Assembly: GCA_963978265.1 (NCBI GenBank)
Contig: CAXBQV010000076.1
Location: forward strand, 1 to 8,805
Direction of reading: 5' to 3'
From: JAKALQ01 sp963978265
GTDB lineage: Bacteria > Actinomycetota > Actinomycetes > S36-B12 > UBA5976
DNA length: 8,805 nt
In this document: one piece after another, positions 1-7,424 of the stretch
How positions within the stretch are numbered: position 1 is the stretch's first letter
Layout: the number at the start of each line of letters is the position of its first letter
The notes under the pieces: generated by a model
What the model was told of the DNA's origin: nothing
What the model saw: the letters and a program-made list of their open reading frames with translations, nothing else
The model's database searches: none
Made by a program: the position numbers and the translations under genes

Positions 1-1742
1 ACCAGCCGGAGGCGTACGTCCCGCAGACGGACACCTTCATCGAGAAGGACTCGTCGATCAATGCCGAGGTGGAGCGGCTGCGCCATTCCGCCACGAATGC
101 ACTGCTCACGCGCCGCGATGTGGTGGTTGTTGCGACGGTTTCCTGCATCTACGGCTTGGGAACACCCCAGGAGTACATCGACCGGATGGTCACACTCGAG
201 GTTGGGCAATCCGTGGACCGAGACACCCTCCTGCGCAAGTTCGTTGACATTCAATACAACCGGAATGACATCGCTTTCGATCGGGGCACGTTCCGAGCCC
301 GCGGCGATACGGTTGAAATCTTCCCGGTGTACGAGGAGAACGCGGTTCGCATCGAATTCTTCGGCGATGAGATCGAACGACTGCTCACATTGCATCCACT
401 GACAGGGGAGATCATCAGTGATGATGCCGTCGTACACCTGTTTCCCGCCACGCACTACGTTGCCGGTCCAGAGCGCATGGCCCGGGCGATGAGCGGAATC
501 GAAGATGAACTCCGTGATCAGCTCATGACCTTCGAGAAGCAGGGCAAGCTGCTGGAAGCCCAGCGTCTGAAAATGCGCACAACGTTCGACCTCGAAATGC
601 TTGCCTCCACCGGGGTGTGCCGCGGCATCGAGAACTACTCCCGACCGATCGATGGCCGCCCCGCTGGGTCGCCTCCCAATTGCCTGCTCGACTACTTCCC
701 CGAGGACTTCGTGCTCGTCATCGACGAGTCACATGTCACCGTTCCACAGATCGGCGGGATGTACGAAGGCGACATGAGTCGCAAACGCACACTCGTCGAG
801 CACGGTTTCCGGCTGCCGAGCGCGATGGATAACCGTCCGCTTCGGTTCGCCGAATTCCAGGAACGCATTGGACAAACGATCTACCTGTCCGCAACACCTG
901 GGTCATTCGAGCTCGAACGCGTACAGGGTGACGTTGTCGAGCAGGTCATCCGACCGACGGGACTGGTGGACCCCGAGATCATCGTGAAGCCGACGCGCGG
1001 ACAAATCGATGATCTCCTGCACGAAATCAATCTCCGTGTCGAACGGGGTGAACGCGTCCTTGTGACAACCCTGACCAAGAAGATGTCTGAAGACCTCACC
1101 GATTTCCTCCTGGAGCGGCAGATCAAGGTGCAATACCTCCATTCCGAAGTGGAAACCTTGCGTCGCATCGAATTGCTCCGTGAATTGCGATTGGGCACGA
1201 TCGACGTCCTCGTGGGCATCAATCTGCTGCGGGAAGGTTTGGACCTGCCAGAAGTGTCATTGGTGGCGATCCTGGATGCGGACAAAGCCGGATTCCTCCG
1301 CTCGGCCACTTCGCTCATCCAGACCATCGGACGTGCAGCACGAAATGTCAGTGGTCAGGTCATCATGTACGCCGATGCGGTGACGCCGGCTATGGCGCAC
1401 GCCATCGAGGAGACGAATCGTCGACGGGCGAAGCAGATCAGCTTCAACACAGAACATGGCATCGATCCGCAACCGCTTCGCAAAAAGATCGCGGACATCA
1501 CCGATTCCATCGTACGAGAGGATGCGGACACCACGTCGCTGCTCGCGGACGCTCGCGCTGCACGCGGAGTCAGGGCCCATGGAGCGCTGGCGGCCATGGA
1601 TGACCTCGTCGCAGAGATCGAGGAGCTCACCGCAGCCATGCACGCCGCGGCGGCCGAACTCCAGTTCGAGGTGGCCGCGCGCTATCGTGATGAGGTCAAC
1701 GAGTTGAAGCGCGAGCTCCGGGCCATGCGAGAGGCGAACTAA
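1..1742 (+). CDS. uvrB: UvrABC system protein B (UvrB), 5'-truncated by the window edge
   Basis: This is the damage-verifying helicase-like subunit of nucleotide excision repair, which receives lesion DNA from UvrA and recruits UvrC. The frame is open from base 3 and ends at TAA 1740-1742, giving 579 visible residues. Bases 1-2 are the end of a codon, consistent with the Tyr before QPEAYVP. The first visible residues (QPEAYVPQTDTFIEKD) lie in the beta-hairpin that clamps DNA, so about 96 N-terminal residues including Walker A are outside; the inferred total of about 675 matches the family. Visible motifs are VATVSCIYGLG (motif II region of the hairpin domain), the Walker B box DESH at 723-734, YLSATPG (883-903), VGINLLREGLDLPEV in the second RecA-like domain, and QTIGRAARN (1320-1346) with the arginine fingers. 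The C-terminus is a UVR motif (AAAELQFEVAARYRDEV) that binds UvrC. The stop overlaps the start of the next gene by one base. Identity is very secure. Confidence 0.98.
   Translation, partial: QPEAYVPQTDTFIEKDSSINAEVERLRHSATNALLTRRDVVVVATVSCIYGLGTPQEYIDRMVTLEVGQSVDRDTLLRKFVDIQYNRNDIAFDRGTFRARGDTVEIFPVYEENAVRIEFFGDEIERLLTLHPLTGEIISDDAVVHLFPATHYVAGPERMARAMSGIEDELRDQLMTFEKQGKLLEAQRLKMRTTFDLEMLASTGVCRGIENYSRPIDGRPAGSPPNCLLDYFPEDFVLVIDESHVTVPQIGGMYEGDMSRKRTLVEHGFRLPSAMDNRPLRFAEFQERIGQTIYLSATPGSFELERVQGDVVEQVIRPTGLVDPEIIVKPTRGQIDDLLHEINLRVERGERVLVTTLTKKMSEDLTDFLLERQIKVQYLHSEVETLRRIELLRELRLGTIDVLVGINLLREGLDLPEVSLVAILDADKAGFLRSATSLIQTIGRAARNVSGQVIMYADAVTPAMAHAIEETNRRRAKQISFNTEHGIDPQPLRKKIADITDSIVREDADTTSLLADARAARGVRAHGALAAMDDLVAEIEELTAAMHAAAAELQFEVAARYRDEVNELKRELRAMREAN
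1729..1734 (+). promoter_or_regulatory. Ribosome binding site for the TerC-family gene
   Basis: GAGAGG lies within the last uvrB codons, 7 bases before ATG 1742. It supports that start and reinitiation at the TAATG junction. Confidence 0.6.
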
Positions 1743-2680
1743 TGCAAGTATCCACGCTGCAATGGATTGTGCTGCTCGGTGTGGTCGCGGCGCTCTTCGT
1801 GTTCGACTTGTTCATCGCTGAGCGCAAGACAGCCGAATTCTCGACGAAAAGCGCACTGCGATGGATCGTCTTCTACGTCATGGTCGCGGCGCTCTTCGGC
1901 GCCTGGATCTACATCGGGTGGGGTGCCGAATTCGGCACGCAGTTCGTTGCAGGATACGTCACCGAATACAGCCTGAGCGTCGACAACCTGTTCGTGTTCC
2001 TGGTCATCCTGCAGTCGTTCAAAGTGCCTCGCACGCAGTGGCACCGGGTGCTGCTCATCGGCATCACCGTGTCGCTTGCACTTCGTGCCGCGGTCATCCT
2101 CGTCGGCGTGGCCTTGATTGAGCGCTTTATAGGGACATTCATCGTTTTCGGCTTGTTCCTCGTCTGGACTGCGTGGAAAGTCGCATTCGCCCACGAGGAC
2201 GACGAGATCGGCGAAAGCGTCGTGGTTCGCTGGCTCCGAGGAGTCATCCGATTGACAGAGGATTTCCACGACCATCGGTTCATCGTGAAGATCGACGGCC
2301 GACGCCATTTCACACCGCTCACGCTGGTGATGGTGGCCCTCTCCCTTGCCAACGTGTTGTTCGCACTGGATTCCATCCCAGCCATCCTCGGGCTCACAAC
2401 CGCGTCATACCTCGTGATCGCTGCTAACGCCTTCGCGCTGATGGGCCTTCGGCAGCTGTTCTTCCTCGTCCTTGGCCTTATCGACCGGCTCGCGTATCTC
2501 GCGCATGGTTTGGCCGTCGTGCTTGCGTTCATCGGTGTGAAACTGATCATGGAAGCGATGCAGGCGCTCTGGATCCCCACCCTTCCGTTGATCTCAACGG
2601 GGACGTCGCTGCTCGTCATTGTCGGCGTGCTTACCGCAACCGGTTTGGCGTCCTATGCGTTCGCCGAGAAGGACCGCTGA
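1742..2680 (+). CDS. TerC/Alx-family integral membrane metal-ion transporter
   Basis: This 312-residue polytopic membrane protein belongs to the TerC family. Family members such as Alx and the Bacillus MeeF/MeeY proteins export manganese, and others were named for tellurite resistance. The substrate here is not shown by sequence. About eight or nine hydrophobic helices are visible, roughly at residues 6-26, 39-60, 70-92, 103-146 (two), 192-215, 218-241, 246-272 and 279-306. A hydrophilic loop rich in charged residues and His (about 149-188, containing AHEDDE and EDFHDHRF) separates the two halves. Family hallmarks are EYSLSVDNLFVF (E75, D81, N82), an acidic residue in helix 1 (D22) and LDSIPA (D210); such membrane-embedded acids are thought to bind the metal. 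The ATG shares its A with the uvrB stop codon (TAATG), with a GAGAGG Shine-Dalgarno 7 bases upstream. The stop overlaps the uvrA start in the same way. The family call is secure; the role in a repair operon is unknown. The first two helices show an internal repeat. Confidence 0.93.
   Translation: MQVSTLQWIVLLGVVAALFVFDLFIAERKTAEFSTKSALRWIVFYVMVAALFGAWIYIGWGAEFGTQFVAGYVTEYSLSVDNLFVFLVILQSFKVPRTQWHRVLLIGITVSLALRAAVILVGVALIERFIGTFIVFGLFLVWTAWKVAFAHEDDEIGESVVVRWLRGVIRLTEDFHDHRFIVKIDGRRHFTPLTLVMVALSLANVLFALDSIPAILGLTTASYLVIAANAFALMGLRQLFFLVLGLIDRLAYLAHGLAVVLAFIGVKLIMEAMQALWIPTLPLISTGTSLLVIVGVLTATGLASYAFAEKDR
1782..1799 (+). repeat. 18-bp direct repeat, copy 1 (terC gene, helix 1)
   Basis: The 18-mer TGGTCGCGGCGCTCTTCG occurs exactly here and again at 1881-1898, a period of 99 bases. 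The two copies are in frame and code for the VAALF segment of helices 1 and 2. The similarity extends upstream at protein level (L-x-W-I-V at residues 6-10 and 39-43). Confidence 0.75.
1881..1898 (+). repeat. 18-bp direct repeat, copy 2 (terC gene, helix 2)
   Basis: This is the second exact copy of the 18-mer at 1782-1799. It lies 33 codons downstream and in the same reading frame, within the second transmembrane helix of the TerC-family protein. Confidence 0.75.
2666..2673 (+). promoter_or_regulatory. Ribosome binding site for uvrA
   Basis: GAGAAGGA lies inside the end of the terC gene, 6 bases before ATG 2680. It fixes the uvrA start at the TGATG junction. Confidence 0.65.
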
Positions 2681-5520
2681 TGAGCCAGGACCGTCTTGTC
2701 ATTCGTGGTGCGCGGGAACACAACCTCAAGAATGTGTCTCTCTCCATCCCCCGTGACGCGCTTGTCGTTTTCACTGGACTTTCCGGCTCGGGCAAGTCCA
2801 GTCTTGCCTTCGACACGATCTTCGCCGAGGGCCAACGTCGCTATGTCGAGTCGCTGAGTGCGTATGCGCGCCAGTTTCTCGGACAGATGGACAAGCCGGA
2901 CGTCGATTTCATCGAGGGTCTCTCCCCAGCCGTGTCCATCGACCAGAAGTCGACCTCGAAGAACCCCCGGTCTACGGTCGGGACGATCACCGAGGTCCAT
3001 GACTACCTGCGGCTCCTGTATGCCCGCATCGGCCAACCGCACTGCCCGGTCTGTGGTGACAAGATTGCCAAACAGAGTGCGCAGCAGATCGTCGACCGAA
3101 TACTCGAGATCGACGAGGGCACCCGTTTCCAGGTACTGGCTCCGGTCATCAGGGAGCGCAAGGGCGAGTACGTCGACCTCATCCGTGCGCTCGGTGTCCA
3201 GGGGTTCGCCCGCGTACGGGTCGACGGTGTCGTGTACGCCATTGCCGAAGTTCCTGCTCTCAAGAAGTCGGAGAAGCACACCATCGAAGTGGTCGTCGAT
3301 CGGTTGCAGGTGAAGGCAAGCGCCCGAAAGCGCATCAATGATTCGATCGAAACAGCGCTCGGGCTTGCCAGTGGCATCGTGGTCCTCGAATTCGTCGATC
3401 TCCCGGAGTCTGATCCAAACCGTGAACGGACCTATTCGGAGCATCTCGCCTGCATGAAGGATGGACTGTCGTTCGAGGCACTCGAGCCGCGTTCGTTCTC
3501 GTTCAACTCACCCTTTGGCGCCTGCCCGGAGTGCACGGGGCTCGGGAAGCAGATGGAAGTGGATCCCGAACTCGTCGTGCCGGATGAGGACCTCACGCTG
3601 GAAGAGGGGGCAGTGGCGCCATGGGCCGGAGGCCACGTCTTCGAGTACTTCTACAGGCTGCTCGAAGCGCTTGCGGAAGAACTCGGATTCGCACTCGACG
3701 TGCCGTGGAAGAAGCTTCCCGCAAAGGCCAGGAAGGCGATCCTGTACGGCCACGAGCATGAGGTGCACGTCAAGTATCGGAATCGGTATGGAAGGACCCG
3801 TACGTATTCATCGGGTTTCGAAGGAGTGATCCCGTTCGTCGAACGAAAGCATCAGGAAACCGAATCGGACGCGAGCCGTGAGCGATATGAAGGCTTCATG
3901 CGGGAAGTCGATTGTCCGGCGTGCGAAGGCAGGCGGCTGAAGCCGCTCATACTCGCCGTGAAGATCAATGGGCATTCAATCGCCGATGTTTCATCCATGT
4001 CGATCGGCGAGTGCGCTGAGTTGCTGAAAACGCTCAAGCTGTCGACACGGGACAGGCAGATCGCCGAACGTGTCGTGAAGGAAGTAAATGAGCGACTGAA
4101 ATTCCTCGTGGATGTGGGACTCGACTACCTCACCCTTGATCGCGCTGCGGCCACGTTGGCTGGCGGTGAAGCGCAACGCATCCGGCTTGCAACGCAGATC
4201 GGAGCAGGGCTCACCGGTGTGCTTTACGTGCTCGACGAACCGAGCATCGGGCTGCACCAGCGCGATAATCATCGGCTGATCGAAACGCTCGTGCGCCTGC
4301 GTGACATCGGGAACACGTTGATCGTCGTCGAGCACGACGAGGACACAATCCGGACTGCGGACTGGATCGTCGACATCGGACCAGGCGCGGGTGAGCATGG
4401 CGGGGAAGTCGTGGTCAGCGGCACGTACAAGGACCTGATCGCCAATCCCAACAGCATGACCGGCGCCTATCTGTCGGGCAAGAAGACCTTGGAAGTTCCG
4501 AAGAAGCGACGCACTGTGGATCCGCAACGTTTGCTTCGAATCGAAGGGGCAGCAGAACACAACCTCAAGCGCGTCGATGTTGAATTCCCGCTGGGCGTTT
4601 TCACGGCCGTCACAGGTGTCAGCGGCTCGGGGAAGTCCACGTTGGTGAACGACGTGCTCTACACCTCGCTTGCCCGTGAATTGAACGGTGCACGGGATGT
4701 TCCCGGGAAGCACAAGCGCATCCGCGGGATGGAGCAGCTCGACAAAGTTGTACATGTCGACCAGAGTCCGATCGGCAGGACCCCACGCTCGAATCCCGCC
4801 ACGTACACGGGGGTTTTCGACAACATCCGCAAACTCTTCGCGGACACCGCCGAAGCCAAGGTCCGTGGTTACCAGCAGGGTCGATTCTCGTTCAATGTCA
4901 AGGGTGGCCGCTGCGAATCGTGTTCCGGCGATGGCACCATCCGCATCGAGATGAATTTCCTACCGGACGTGTATGTGCCGTGCGAGGTATGCCACGGCGC
5001 CAGGTACAACCGCGAAACGCTCGAAGTGCATTACAAGGGGAAGACAATCGCCCAGGTACTCGACATGCCGATTGCCGAGGCGCTCGATTTCTTCGCAGCG
5101 ATACCCGCGATTGCGCGGCATCTCCAGACGCTGGTTGACGTCGGCTTGGGTTACGTTCGCTTGGGCCAGCCCGCGCCAACGCTGTCCGGCGGCGAGGCGC
5201 AACGTGTGAAACTTGCTGCAGAGCTCCAGAAGCGCTCGACAGGCCGCACCGTGTACGTGCTGGATGAGCCTACGACTGGCCTGCATTTCGAAGACATCCG
5301 CAAACTCCTGCTCGTCCTGCAATCGCTCGTCGACAAGGGGAATACCGTGATTGTGATCGAACACAACCTTGATGTCATCAAGAGCGCGGACTGGATCATC
5401 GATATGGGACCTGAGGGTGGATTCCGTGGCGGCAGCGTTGTTGCAGAAGGAACTCCAGAAGCGGTCGCGAAGGTGAAGGGGAGCCACACCGGGCGCTATC
5501 TGAAGGAACTGTTGAAGTAG
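2680..5520 (+). CDS. uvrA: UvrABC system protein A (UvrA), excinuclease ATPase subunit
   Basis: This DNA-damage-recognising ABC ATPase forms a dimer, scans DNA and loads UvrB. It is complete at 946 residues (family about 940-970). ATPase site I has Walker A GLSGSGKSS (33-41, K39), signature LAGGEAQR (493-500) and Walker B VLDEP (D519, E520). Site II has Walker A GVSGSGKST (646-654, K652), signature LSGGEAQR (835-842) and Walker B VLDEP (D862, E863). Zinc site 1 pairs C122/C125 (CPVCG) with C412/C415 (CPAC). Zinc site 3, in the second half, is C745/C748/C768/C771 (C-x2-C-x19-C-x2-C), the lesion-contacting module. The middle site keeps C258, C282 and C285 but has Asp at 261, where a Cys is usual. 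The UvrB-binding region lies between about 130 and 250. The ATG overlaps the terC stop (TGATG), with GAGAAGGA 6 bases upstream. Signature I has Ala in place of the usual Ser. Identity is certain. Confidence 0.99.
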   Translation: MSQDRLVIRGAREHNLKNVSLSIPRDALVVFTGLSGSGKSSLAFDTIFAEGQRRYVESLSAYARQFLGQMDKPDVDFIEGLSPAVSIDQKSTSKNPRSTVGTITEVHDYLRLLYARIGQPHCPVCGDKIAKQSAQQIVDRILEIDEGTRFQVLAPVIRERKGEYVDLIRALGVQGFARVRVDGVVYAIAEVPALKKSEKHTIEVVVDRLQVKASARKRINDSIETALGLASGIVVLEFVDLPESDPNRERTYSEHLACMKDGLSFEALEPRSFSFNSPFGACPECTGLGKQMEVDPELVVPDEDLTLEEGAVAPWAGGHVFEYFYRLLEALAEELGFALDVPWKKLPAKARKAILYGHEHEVHVKYRNRYGRTRTYSSGFEGVIPFVERKHQETESDASRERYEGFMREVDCPACEGRRLKPLILAVKINGHSIADVSSMSIGECAELLKTLKLSTRDRQIAERVVKEVNERLKFLVDVGLDYLTLDRAAATLAGGEAQRIRLATQIGAGLTGVLYVLDEPSIGLHQRDNHRLIETLVRLRDIGNTLIVVEHDEDTIRTADWIVDIGPGAGEHGGEVVVSGTYKDLIANPNSMTGAYLSGKKTLEVPKKRRTVDPQRLLRIEGAAEHNLKRVDVEFPLGVFTAVTGVSGSGKSTLVNDVLYTSLARELNGARDVPGKHKRIRGMEQLDKVVHVDQSPIGRTPRSNPATYTGVFDNIRKLFADTAEAKVRGYQQGRFSFNVKGGRCESCSGDGTIRIEMNFLPDVYVPCEVCHGARYNRETLEVHYKGKTIAQVLDMPIAEALDFFAAIPAIARHLQTLVDVGLGYVRLGQPAPTLSGGEAQRVKLAAELQKRSTGRTVYVLDEPTTGLHFEDIRKLLLVLQSLVDKGNTVIVIEHNLDVIKSADWIIDMGPEGGFRGGSVVAEGTPEAVAKVKGSHTGRYLKELLK

Positions 5521-5522
5521 TC

Positions 5523-7424
5523 ATGGCGGATCCGGCCACGTATCGACCGAAGACGTCGGACATCCCCGACTCAGCAGGTGTCTACCGATTCCGTGACGAT
5601 CGGGGGACCGTGGTGTATGTCGGGAAGGCCAAGAACCTTCGCGCCCGGTTGACGTCGTACTTCCAGGATCTGTCGGCACTGCATCCGCGCACATTCAGCA
5701 TGGTGACAACTGCTGCGAGTGTCGACTGGATCGTTGTGAAGAACGAGGTTGAGGCGCTGCAACTGGAATGGCAGTGGATCAAGGAGTTCGAACCGCGGTT
5801 CAACGTGCGGTTCAGGGACGATAAGTCATACCCATGGCTCGCCATCACGATGCACGAGGAATTCCCGCGCGCCCTCGTCCTGCGCGGCGAGCGGAAGAAG
5901 GGAATCCGGTATTTCGGCCCGTACATCCATGCCTGGGCCATTCGGGAATCGCTCGATCTCTTACTGCGTGTGTTTCCTGTGCGCACGTGCAACGCCGGTG
6001 TGTTCCGGCGAGCCGAATTGCAACAGCGGCCCTGCCTGCTGGGGTACATCGACAAATGCAGCGCTCCGTGTGTTGGCCGAATCTCGGCGGTTGACCATCG
6101 GCGTATCGCGAACGAGCTGGCTGGGTTTCTCGACGGCAATACTGCGCCAGCGCTGCGGCAATTGAAGCAGCAGATGTCCGAAGCAGCTGCCTCCGAGAAC
6201 TATGAGCACGCTGCTCGACTCCGAGACGATCTCGCTGCTCTCGAGTCGGTGCTCGAGAAGAGTTCCGTGGTGCTCGAGGAGTCCGTCGATGCAGACCTCA
6301 TTGGACTCGCCGTCGACGAACTGCAGGCATCCGTGGAGTTGTTCCACGTCAGGCAGGGACGCATCAAAGGGCAACGGGGGTTCCAGATCGAACGACCCCT
6401 TGACAGCGCCCTCGGAGAGCTAGTTGAGCAGGTGTGCGAACGCATCTACGGCGGCGAATCCGGTGAGTATGTGCCGAAACTGTTGCTCGTCCCAGAGCTT
6501 CCGGCCGACCATGCGGCGCTGGAATTGTGGCTGGGGAACAGGCGAGGGTCAGCTGTTGAACTCCGCGTCCCCGTTCGAGGGGACAAGCGGCAGCTGCTGG
6601 AGACGGTGCAGCAGAACGCGACGCAGGCCCTGCAACGAGCGAAATTGTCCCGTGCCACCGACATCACCACCCGAAGTCGGGCGCTCACGGAACTTCGCGA
6701 TGCACTTGCGCTTGCAGACGCCCCGTTGCGCATCGAGTGCATCGACGTGTCGCATTTGCAGGGGGAGGACGTCGTTGCTTCACTCGTCGTTTTCGAGGAC
6801 GCGCTGCCCCGGAAACGGGACTACCGCCGGTTCGTTCTGAAACACGGCCGGGGGAACGACGATGTCGCGAGCATCGCCGAAGTCGTCCGGCGCCGCTTTG
6901 TCCATGTTGAAACAACGGACGACGGCAAGTTCGCATATGCCCCGGGATTGCTCGTCATCGACGGCGGCAAGCCGCAGGTCAACGCTGCACAACAGGCGCT
7001 CATGGAGGTTGGTCGGTCCGATGTCGCGGTCGTCGGCATCGCGAAGCGGCTCGAGGAGGTGTGGCAGCCGAACGGCTCGGCCCCCGTGGTCCTTTCCCGC
7101 ACAAGCGAAGCGCTCTATCTCTTGCAGCGTATTCGCGATGAAGCCCATCGGTTCGCCCTGGCGCATCAGGTTCAGCGGCGCTCCAAACGTTCGACACACT
7201 CGCTGCTCGACGACATCCCCGGCCTTGGGGACCAGCGAAAAGCAGCATTGCTCAAAGAATTTCGCAGTGTGCGGCGGATCCGTGCAGCCACTTCCGAAGA
7301 GTTGCTGGCGTTGCCTGGCTTCGGGCCGAAATTGGTGGCCGAAATCCAGCGCAGGCTCGCCGGAAGTGCGGAAGGATTGCCCCCGTTCGATGCGAGCACT
7401 GGTGAGATCCTGGAGGGGAACTGA
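5523..7424 (+). CDS. uvrC: UvrABC system protein C (UvrC), dual-incision nuclease
   Basis: This nuclease cuts 3' and then 5' of the lesion in the UvrB-DNA complex. It is complete at 633 residues. The N-terminal GIY-YIG nuclease (about 14-100) has G19-V-Y21, Y32-V-G34, arginines at 40/42 and the metal-binding Glu at 82 (ALQLEWQWIKEF). A cysteine cluster C156, C171, C179, C183 (C-x14-C-x7-C-x3-C) matches the iron-sulfur ligands known in UvrC; the 14-residue first spacing is also found in mycobacterial UvrC. A UVR motif that docks on UvrB lies at about 211-246 (ENYEHAARLRDDL). The RNase H-like 5' nuclease spans about 400-545, with D408 in ECIDVSH, D446/D447 and D480 in VIDGGKPQ, followed by RDEAHRFALAH. 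Two helix-hairpin-helix motifs follow (IPGLG 565-569; LPGFG 597-601). The ATG is two bases after the uvrA stop. The best Shine-Dalgarno match, AAGGA 5503-5507, is 15 bases upstream and therefore weak, so translation may depend on coupling to uvrA. Start chosen because GIY-YIG follows at the normal distance. Confidence 0.98.
   Translation: MADPATYRPKTSDIPDSAGVYRFRDDRGTVVYVGKAKNLRARLTSYFQDLSALHPRTFSMVTTAASVDWIVVKNEVEALQLEWQWIKEFEPRFNVRFRDDKSYPWLAITMHEEFPRALVLRGERKKGIRYFGPYIHAWAIRESLDLLLRVFPVRTCNAGVFRRAELQQRPCLLGYIDKCSAPCVGRISAVDHRRIANELAGFLDGNTAPALRQLKQQMSEAAASENYEHAARLRDDLAALESVLEKSSVVLEESVDADLIGLAVDELQASVELFHVRQGRIKGQRGFQIERPLDSALGELVEQVCERIYGGESGEYVPKLLLVPELPADHAALELWLGNRRGSAVELRVPVRGDKRQLLETVQQNATQALQRAKLSRATDITTRSRALTELRDALALADAPLRIECIDVSHLQGEDVVASLVVFEDALPRKRDYRRFVLKHGRGNDDVASIAEVVRRRFVHVETTDDGKFAYAPGLLVIDGGKPQVNAAQQALMEVGRSDVAVVGIAKRLEEVWQPNGSAPVVLSRTSEALYLLQRIRDEAHRFALAHQVQRRSKRSTHSLLDDIPGLGDQRKAALLKEFRSVRRIRAATSEELLALPGFGPKLVAEIQRRLAGSAEGLPPFDASTGEILEGN
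5788..5803. promoter_or_regulatory. LexA-box-like palindrome inside uvrC (tentative)
   Basis: TCGAACCGCGGTTCAA contains a perfect 12-bp palindrome (GAACCGCGGTTC, 5790-5801). It matches the Gram-positive/actinobacterial SOS box pattern TCGAAC-N4-GTTCGA at 11 of 12 defined positions. It lies about 265 bases inside uvrC and codes for the conserved residues F-E-P-R-F, so it may simply reflect codon choice. Binding by LexA is not shown. Confidence 0.25.
7412..7420 (+). promoter_or_regulatory. Strong ribosome binding site for rapZ
   Basis: GGAGGGGAA at the end of uvrC is the best Shine-Dalgarno match in the window, with GGAGG ending 7 bases before ATG 7424. It suggests rapZ is translated efficiently in its own right as well as by coupling to uvrC. 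Confidence 0.7.

Noticed and set aside
338..348. GAACGCGGTTC in uvrB, resembling half of an SOS box pair
   Set aside because: The spacer between GAAC and GTTC is 3 bases, not the 4 of a LexA box, and the sequence codes for conserved UvrB residues.
1739..2619. Minus-strand open frames of 189 and 236 codons opposite the terC gene
   Set aside because: Both are shadows of the membrane protein gene. Neither has membrane segments, a family motif, or a start context of its own.
2653..3444. 263-codon open frame on the minus strand antisense to uvrA
   Set aside because: It lies fully opposite highly conserved UvrA coding sequence, has no recognisable domain or clear ribosome binding site, and its composition is that of a reverse-complement shadow. 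Long antisense frames are expected opposite GC-rich genes.
3991..4755. 254-codon minus-strand open frame opposite the central part of uvrA
   Set aside because: It mirrors the two conserved ATPase cassettes of UvrA on the other strand and shows no independent coding signature.
5507..5523. Possible terminator or promoter between uvrA and uvrC
   Set aside because: There are only two bases between the genes and no inverted repeat with a T-run or clear -10/-35 pair is visible there.
6249..6278. GTGCTCGAG repeated with a 21-base period in uvrC
   Set aside because: It encodes two heptads of the helical segment following the UVR motif (VLEKSSVVLEES). The short match is explained by coiled-coil-like heptad spacing and codon bias.
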